Source: Planctomycetota bacterium (GTDB lineage Bacteria; Planctomycetota; Planctomycetia; Planctomycetales; Planctomycetaceae). From it: a stretch of DNA of 9,297 bases. Every line of letters starts with the position of its first letter. Position 1 is the stretch's first letter. Under the pieces are notes generated by a model that searched no databases, was not told the DNA's origin, and saw only the letters and a program-made list of their open reading frames with translations. The position numbers and the translations under genes were made by a program. The DNA is taken from NCBI GenBank assembly GCA_023429275.1, contig JAEYWB010000216.1, forward strand, positions 1 through 9,297. Reading direction: 5' to 3'. Below are positions 6,092 through 9,297 of this stretch, piece by piece.

Positions 6092-6122
6092 GTCGCTCTC
6101 ATTCTGCTGGTGGTTGACGGGC

Positions 6123-6143
6123 GGCGAATCTTCCAAATTCGCC
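6123..6143 (-). other. Hairpin in the arsR leader near the start codon
   Basis: GGCGAAT (6123-6129) and ATTCGCC (6137-6143) form a perfect 7-base-pair stem with a 7-base loop. The stem ends 31 bases upstream of ATG 6091 in the arsR-type transcript. It could influence ribosome access or RNA stability; its role is inferred only from its place. Confidence 0.4.
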
Positions 6144-6334
6144 CCATCGGGAAGTACGGAGTCCGCGTTTTGCGGAAGTTCTTCGTTCAAGGTCCAAAAA
6201 CCTTCGTGGCCAAACAGAAACACCCCGAGCGGGCCTCTTGCGAGGTCGATTGGAGTTCTCCAGATTGGTTCTCTCAGGTGGGGATCGCTGTCGGATGGGA
6301 TAGGACAGCGGACGAACACTTGGACGTACGGAGA

Positions 6335-6397
6335 TCAGGGCTGACGGCAGTTCTTCTTTGTGAAAGAAGGATGCGAACTGCCAAAACTGCCGAACAT
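6335..6397 (-). CDS. Possible 20-residue leader ORF upstream of the arsR-type gene
   Basis: On the minus strand ATG at 6397-6395 opens a 20-codon frame ending in TGA (6337-6335): MFGSFGSSHP followed by SFTKKNCRQP. An AGGGA 5 bases before the ATG is one of the better Shine-Dalgarno-like sites in the window. It lies about 35 bases downstream of the predicted transcription start, and a long hairpin (6346-6382) lies inside it. No database family is recognised; such short frames arise easily by chance, so the call is tentative. Confidence 0.22.
   Translation of the reverse strand: MFGSFGSSHPSFTKKNCRQP
6346..6382 (-). other. Two-part hairpin in the arsR leader
   Basis: The outer stem GGCAGTTC (6346-6353) pairs with GAACTGCC (6375-6382). 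The inner stem TTCTTT (6354-6359) pairs with AAAGAA (6363-6368) around a 3-base loop, leaving a 6-base bulge at 6369-6374. All 14 pairs are Watson-Crick. In the minus-strand transcript the structure lies inside the possible leader ORF. An additional ACTGCC copy (6386-6391) beside the outer stem could compete for pairing. Confidence 0.5.
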
Positions 6398-6416
6398 TGA
6401 GTTCCCTGTATCTCAA
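6397..6416. promoter_or_regulatory. Inverted repeat just downstream of the arsR promoter, operator candidate
   Basis: TTGAG (6397-6401) and CTCAA (6412-6416) form a 20-base dyad with a 10-base centre. It lies about 20 bases downstream of the predicted transcription start of the arsR-type gene, a place where an autorepressor could bind. The half-sites are short, so the call is weak. Confidence 0.22.
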
Positions 6417-6436
6417 AATATCGATGTACGACCGAT

Positions 6437-6530
6437 CGGATTATCCAATTCTGATCCAAGACAGTCAATGACTTCCGCCGTTCCGCAACCGGATTATTGA
6501 CGAAACCTTCTGCGGCTGAACGACTTCCGC
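6437..6530 (-). repeat. Two direct copies of a 41-42-base module covering the arsR promoter
   Basis: On the minus strand, GCGGAAGTC begins and ATAATCCG ends two modules at plus 6437-6478 and 6490-6530. The boxes are identical and their spacing differs by one base; the interiors have diverged. The first copy contains the near-consensus promoter, with ATAATCCG overlapping its -10 box. The second copy keeps AATAAT at the -10 place with only a poor -35 (TTCAGC, 16-base spacer). Confidence 0.4.
6440..6468 (-). promoter_or_regulatory. Near-consensus sigma-70 promoter reading toward the arsR-type gene
   Basis: On the minus strand TTGACT (plus 6463-6468) is followed after exactly 17 bases by GATAAT (plus 6440-6445). 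Both hexamers match the consensus at 5 of 6 positions, the best promoter seen in the window. Transcription would start near 6433, giving a leader of about 340 bases to ATG 6091, long for a small repressor gene. Confidence 0.65.
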
Positions 6531-6917
6531 ATCAATGAAAACTTCGTGATCGTTCTTGTCGACGAGAAGGAATCGGCGATTCGACCTCCAACCCGCGGGA
6601 AGGAGGCCCCGGTTTGCTGTTGACGACTTTTCCACACCACGCCCCGGGATCAGCCGGAAACTGAGCGATACCGCACGCTTCAAACCGCTGATGCGGCAGG
6701 ACCTGCGAAAGCGGAAGAGCCGGAACAGCCTTCACCAGGAAGCCTTCAATCCAGAGCCCGAGAACCACCCTGCCAACGGAGCGCACCAGGCGGATGCCGA
6801 AAAACTGACCGACGGAATGCGCCGGGATACGTCACCGGAGTGGCCAGCGTCCGGCCGAGTCGATCGGACGCCTGCGCCGCGGCAGGGAGCACGGACGAGA
6901 CATCTGGCGATGGCTCC
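6531..6917. other. Non-coding remainder of the divergent intergenic region
   Basis: No gene is supported here. Short open frames exist on both strands, but their products are Arg/Pro/Ser-rich and match nothing recognised; the longest plus-strand one runs out of frame into the kinase gene. GC content seems lower at the left end and rises toward the kinase. A TTGACG at 6620-6625 has no matching -10 box, so the kinase promoter is not located. Confidence 0.5.
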
Positions 6918-6921
6918 GGAG
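6918..6921 (+). promoter_or_regulatory. Ribosome-binding site fixing the GTG start of the hybrid kinase
   Basis: GGAG lies 7 bases before GTG 6929, ideal spacing. The first in-frame ATG (6974) is inside the predicted first membrane helix and would truncate it, and the upstream in-frame stop is at 6806-6808. GTG 6929 is therefore the best start. Confidence 0.6.
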
Positions 6922-6928
6922 TCGCATC

Positions 6929-9297
6929 GTGCTGTCATTCCTGCGTTCGAAGAACGGAGTCGCCCTGCAGCTCATGCTGCTGGTGATCCTCATTCCGCTC
7001 GCGGGCCTGCTGATCGATCCCCCCGCGTCGGCGTTTCGCCAGACTCTCGACGAGCGCGAGCGCCTCGTGCGGACACTCGCCGTCTCCGGATCCGCGTTCC
7101 TCACCCGGCACGATTCGGATGCCCTCAGCCGGGTTCTCGAGGCGATCATCACCGCACGCGGCGACCTCCTCTCGGTCGGGCTTCGCGATCTCGAAGGGAA
7201 GCTCCAGACGACCTTCGGCGCCCATGAGCTCTGGCGACCGGGGATTCCGGACGACGGCTCGCAGTTCGTATCGCCCCTCTCCGCAGAAGGAGAACTCTGG
7301 GGAGAGCTCGAGCTCCGTTTCGCTCCGGCCGGTCTGCCAGGCTGGAAGGGGATCGTCACGTCCCCCTGGATGGCAATGGGCGTCTGCTCTCCGATCGTCC
7401 TTTTCCTTCTGTTCCGGGCCGCCCTCGGACAGTCCCAGTCCAGCGGCACCGGCAGCGCGGGCCTCCCTGGCAGTCTCCAGCAGATCCTCGACCATCTGAA
7501 CCAGGGGGTGCTGCTCCTGGACCACGCGGGCCGGATCTCGGCCGCCAACGAATCGTTCGCCCGTGTCGTCGGCAAGGCCCCTGAAACCCTTGCCGGCAAG
7601 CGTCCCGAGATCTTCCCGTGGATCGCCGACCGCGAATCCGGCCTGCTGATGCCCTGGACGCAGTCGATGCGCGACGGCCGGCCGGTCACCGGGGTCCCCA
7701 TGCAGATCCTCTCGTCGCAGGGGACCTCGAAGTCGTTCATCGTCAACTGCCATCCCCTCGCGATCCCGAAAGACCACGACGTCGGGATCGGAGCAGGGGG
7801 ACTCGTCGTCTCGTTCGAAGACATCTCGGTTCTCGAACAGAACAAGCGGGAGCTGCAGAGCGCTCGCGACGCGGCGGAAATGGCGAATCGGGCGAAGTCG
7901 GAGTTCCTGGCGAATATGAGCCACGAGATCCGGACCCCGATGAACGCCATCCTCGGCTTTGCCGATGTCCTGCGGCGCGGGCTGGCCGAATCGCGGCAGC
8001 ATGCGATCGAGTACCTCAATACGATCCACTCCAGCGGCCGGCACCTCCTCGACCTGATCAATGACGTCCTCGACCTCTCGAAGATCGAGGCGGGGCGTCT
8101 GCAGATCGAAACGGTCGACACCCAGACGCACGAGCTGACGTACGATGTCGTCAGCGTCCTGGCAGTGAAGGCACGGGAGAAGGGAATCTTCCTCGAGTAC
8201 AAGTCCGCCGGGCCGATTCCCGAGACAATCCAGAGCGACCCGACCCGCGTACGGCAGATCCTGACGAACCTCGTCGGGAACGCGATCAAGTTCACCGAGA
8301 TCGGCGGAGTCCGGATCCAGGCCGCGCTTCGGGAGAACGAGGACGGGGAGCCTCAGCTCGTCATCGACGTCACCGACACCGGCGTCGGAATGTCTATTGG
8401 CGTGCTCCGGAAAGTCTTCGAGCCGTTCGTTCAGGCCGATTCCTCCGTCACCCGGAGGTTCGGCGGGACCGGCCTGGGTCTGGCCATCAGCCGCCGCTAC
8501 GCGAGGGCTCTCGGCGGAGACATCGTCGTTTCGAGCGAGCCGGGAAGGGGAAGCACGTTCTCCCTGCAGCTGCCGACCGGCCCGATCGACAACGTCCCGC
8601 GATCGACGGCGGAAGATGCTCACTTCAAGCTCCGCCAGAAGCAGCAGACCCGGGCGGCCAACCCGTTCACGATGCGGTTCAAGCCATGCCGCATCCTCGT
8701 CGTCGACGATGGGGAAGCGAACCGTCAGCTGCTGTCGGTCGTTCTCAAGCGGGCCGGAGCGACAGTCGAACAGGCCTCGAACGGCCAGGAAGCGGTCGAC
8801 ATCATCGCCCTGCGGAGTTTTGATGTCGTCCTGATGGATATGCAGATGCCGGTCAAGGACGGCTACACGGCGACGACGGAGCTTCGCGAACACCACTTCC
8901 GCAAGCCGATCATCGCTCTCACCGGACACGCGATGAAGGGGGACGAGGAACGCTGCCTCGCCGCGGGCTGCAGCGACTTCCTGACGAAGCCGATCGACAT
9001 CGATCTCCTGCTCGAGCGACTCGCGGCCATCGTCGGACAGGCCGAGCCCTCCGAGACCCCGCCGGTGTCATCGACCGCCGGGTCGGTTGGCATCGTCGGG
9101 AACGCCGCCCCGCAGTCGGCCGCGATGACCGCGCCTGCCGCCACCACCGCCGCACTGTCCGCATCCGTCGACGTCCGTCCCGCTGCCGGCGAGGAACGAC
9201 TCGCCCCCGGGCCCCGGGACGTAGTCAAACGCGAATTCGCCCGCCCCGCGCTTCGGCTCCTCTCCTCACGCACGGGGCCAGCTCCCACCTCCGGCCC
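6929..9297 (+). CDS. Hybrid sensor histidine kinase, TM-periplasmic-TM-PAS-HisKA-HATPase-REC (partial)
   Basis: The frame is open from GTG 6929 to the right edge (789 complete codons, no stop). Membrane helices lie at about 12-29 (LQLMLLVILIPLAGLLI) and 147-163, enclosing a periplasmic segment of about 117 residues of no recognised class. A PAS-like domain covers about 186-298 (ILDHLNQGVLLLDHAGRISA through FEDIS), then a short coiled coil. The HisKA H-box SEFLANMSHEIRTPMN holds the phosphorylated H332. The ATPase shows N447/N451 (LTNLVGNAIKFT), D483-G485-G487 (DTGVGM) and GGTGLGL (512-518). A receiver domain (about 590-705) has acidic D593/D594, phosphoacceptor D637 (MDMQMP), T665 and K687. 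The tail after 706 is Ala/Pro/Thr-rich, typical of a linker to a further module such as Hpt, but that lies outside. It should autophosphorylate on H332 and pass phosphate to D637 and then onward. No partner regulator is visible; it diverges from the ArsR-type gene. The stimulus is unknown. Confidence 0.93.
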   Translation, partial: MLSFLRSKNGVALQLMLLVILIPLAGLLIDPPASAFRQTLDERERLVRTLAVSGSAFLTRHDSDALSRVLEAIITARGDLLSVGLRDLEGKLQTTFGAHELWRPGIPDDGSQFVSPLSAEGELWGELELRFAPAGLPGWKGIVTSPWMAMGVCSPIVLFLLFRAALGQSQSSGTGSAGLPGSLQQILDHLNQGVLLLDHAGRISAANESFARVVGKAPETLAGKRPEIFPWIADRESGLLMPWTQSMRDGRPVTGVPMQILSSQGTSKSFIVNCHPLAIPKDHDVGIGAGGLVVSFEDISVLEQNKRELQSARDAAEMANRAKSEFLANMSHEIRTPMNAILGFADVLRRGLAESRQHAIEYLNTIHSSGRHLLDLINDVLDLSKIEAGRLQIETVDTQTHELTYDVVSVLAVKAREKGIFLEYKSAGPIPETIQSDPTRVRQILTNLVGNAIKFTEIGGVRIQAALRENEDGEPQLVIDVTDTGVGMSIGVLRKVFEPFVQADSSVTRRFGGTGLGLAISRRYARALGGDIVVSSEPGRGSTFSLQLPTGPIDNVPRSTAEDAHFKLRQKQQTRAANPFTMRFKPCRILVVDDGEANRQLLSVVLKRAGATVEQASNGQEAVDIIALRSFDVVLMDMQMPVKDGYTATTELREHHFRKPIIALTGHAMKGDEERCLAAGCSDFLTKPIDIDLLLERLAAIVGQAEPSETPPVSSTAGSVGIVGNAAPQSAAMTAPAATTAALSASVDVRPAAGEERLAPGPRDVVKREFARPALRLLSSRTGPAPTSG

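Noticed and set aside
6092..6319. N-terminal extension of the ArsR-type protein from a GTG start
   Set aside because: Composition is unlike a folded domain, the region holds a leader hairpin, and the usual family length is reached from ATG 6091.
6556..7227. Plus-strand open frame in the divergent intergenic region
   Set aside because: It continues out of frame across the kinase membrane segment and has a low-complexity Arg/Pro product.
6832..8929. Two long antisense open frames opposite the hybrid kinase
   Set aside because: The plus-strand frame carries all kinase and receiver motifs in order; the antisense products are biased in composition and match nothing.

Overview
The window is GC-rich bacterial chromosome and carries seven recognisable protein genes, two of them cut by the window edges. 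Gene content and architecture point to a member of the Planctomycetota. The signs are the paired short and long RlaP-type nucleotidyltransferases, a hybrid sensor kinase with a small periplasmic domain, few clear Shine-Dalgarno sites, and intergenic palindromes built from short tandem units. The lineage is an inference from remembered family resemblance, not from a search.

Left part (1-3484). A minus-strand pair comes first: an iron-containing alcohol dehydrogenase (136-1314), followed one base after its stop by the start of an RluA-type RNA pseudouridine synthase that runs off the left edge. Divergently on the plus strand lie frr (ribosome recycling factor, 1564-2121) and pepT (tripeptide aminopeptidase, 2249-3484). 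An inverted repeat with heptameric tandem units fills the frr-pepT gap and ends 8 bases before the pepT start codon.

Middle part (3485-5686). A second inverted repeat, with decameric tandem units, follows pepT. Then come two overlapping genes (ATGA overlap) for nucleotidyltransferases of the RlaP family (RNA-repair-associated Pol-beta type). The upstream one carries an extra N-terminal beta-rich segment. No RNA ligase or other repair partner is visible. A perfect hairpin and a strong minus-strand terminator occupy the gap to the next, convergent gene.

Right part (5687-9297). An ArsR-type winged-helix repressor (minus strand) and a large hybrid histidine kinase (plus strand, cut by the right edge) diverge from an 837-base intergenic region of lower GC. 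This region holds a near-consensus sigma-70 promoter reading toward arsR, a degenerate second copy of the same module, a roughly 340-base leader with two hairpins and a possible 20-codon leader ORF, and a plain ribosome-binding site that fixes a GTG start for the kinase.

The gene groups look functionally independent: translation and peptide turnover (frr, pepT, pseudouridine synthase), a redox enzyme, a likely RNA or nucleotide-transfer pair, and two regulators. The least explained parts are the RlaP pair, the two palindromic tandem-unit repeats bracketing pepT, and the structured arsR leader.
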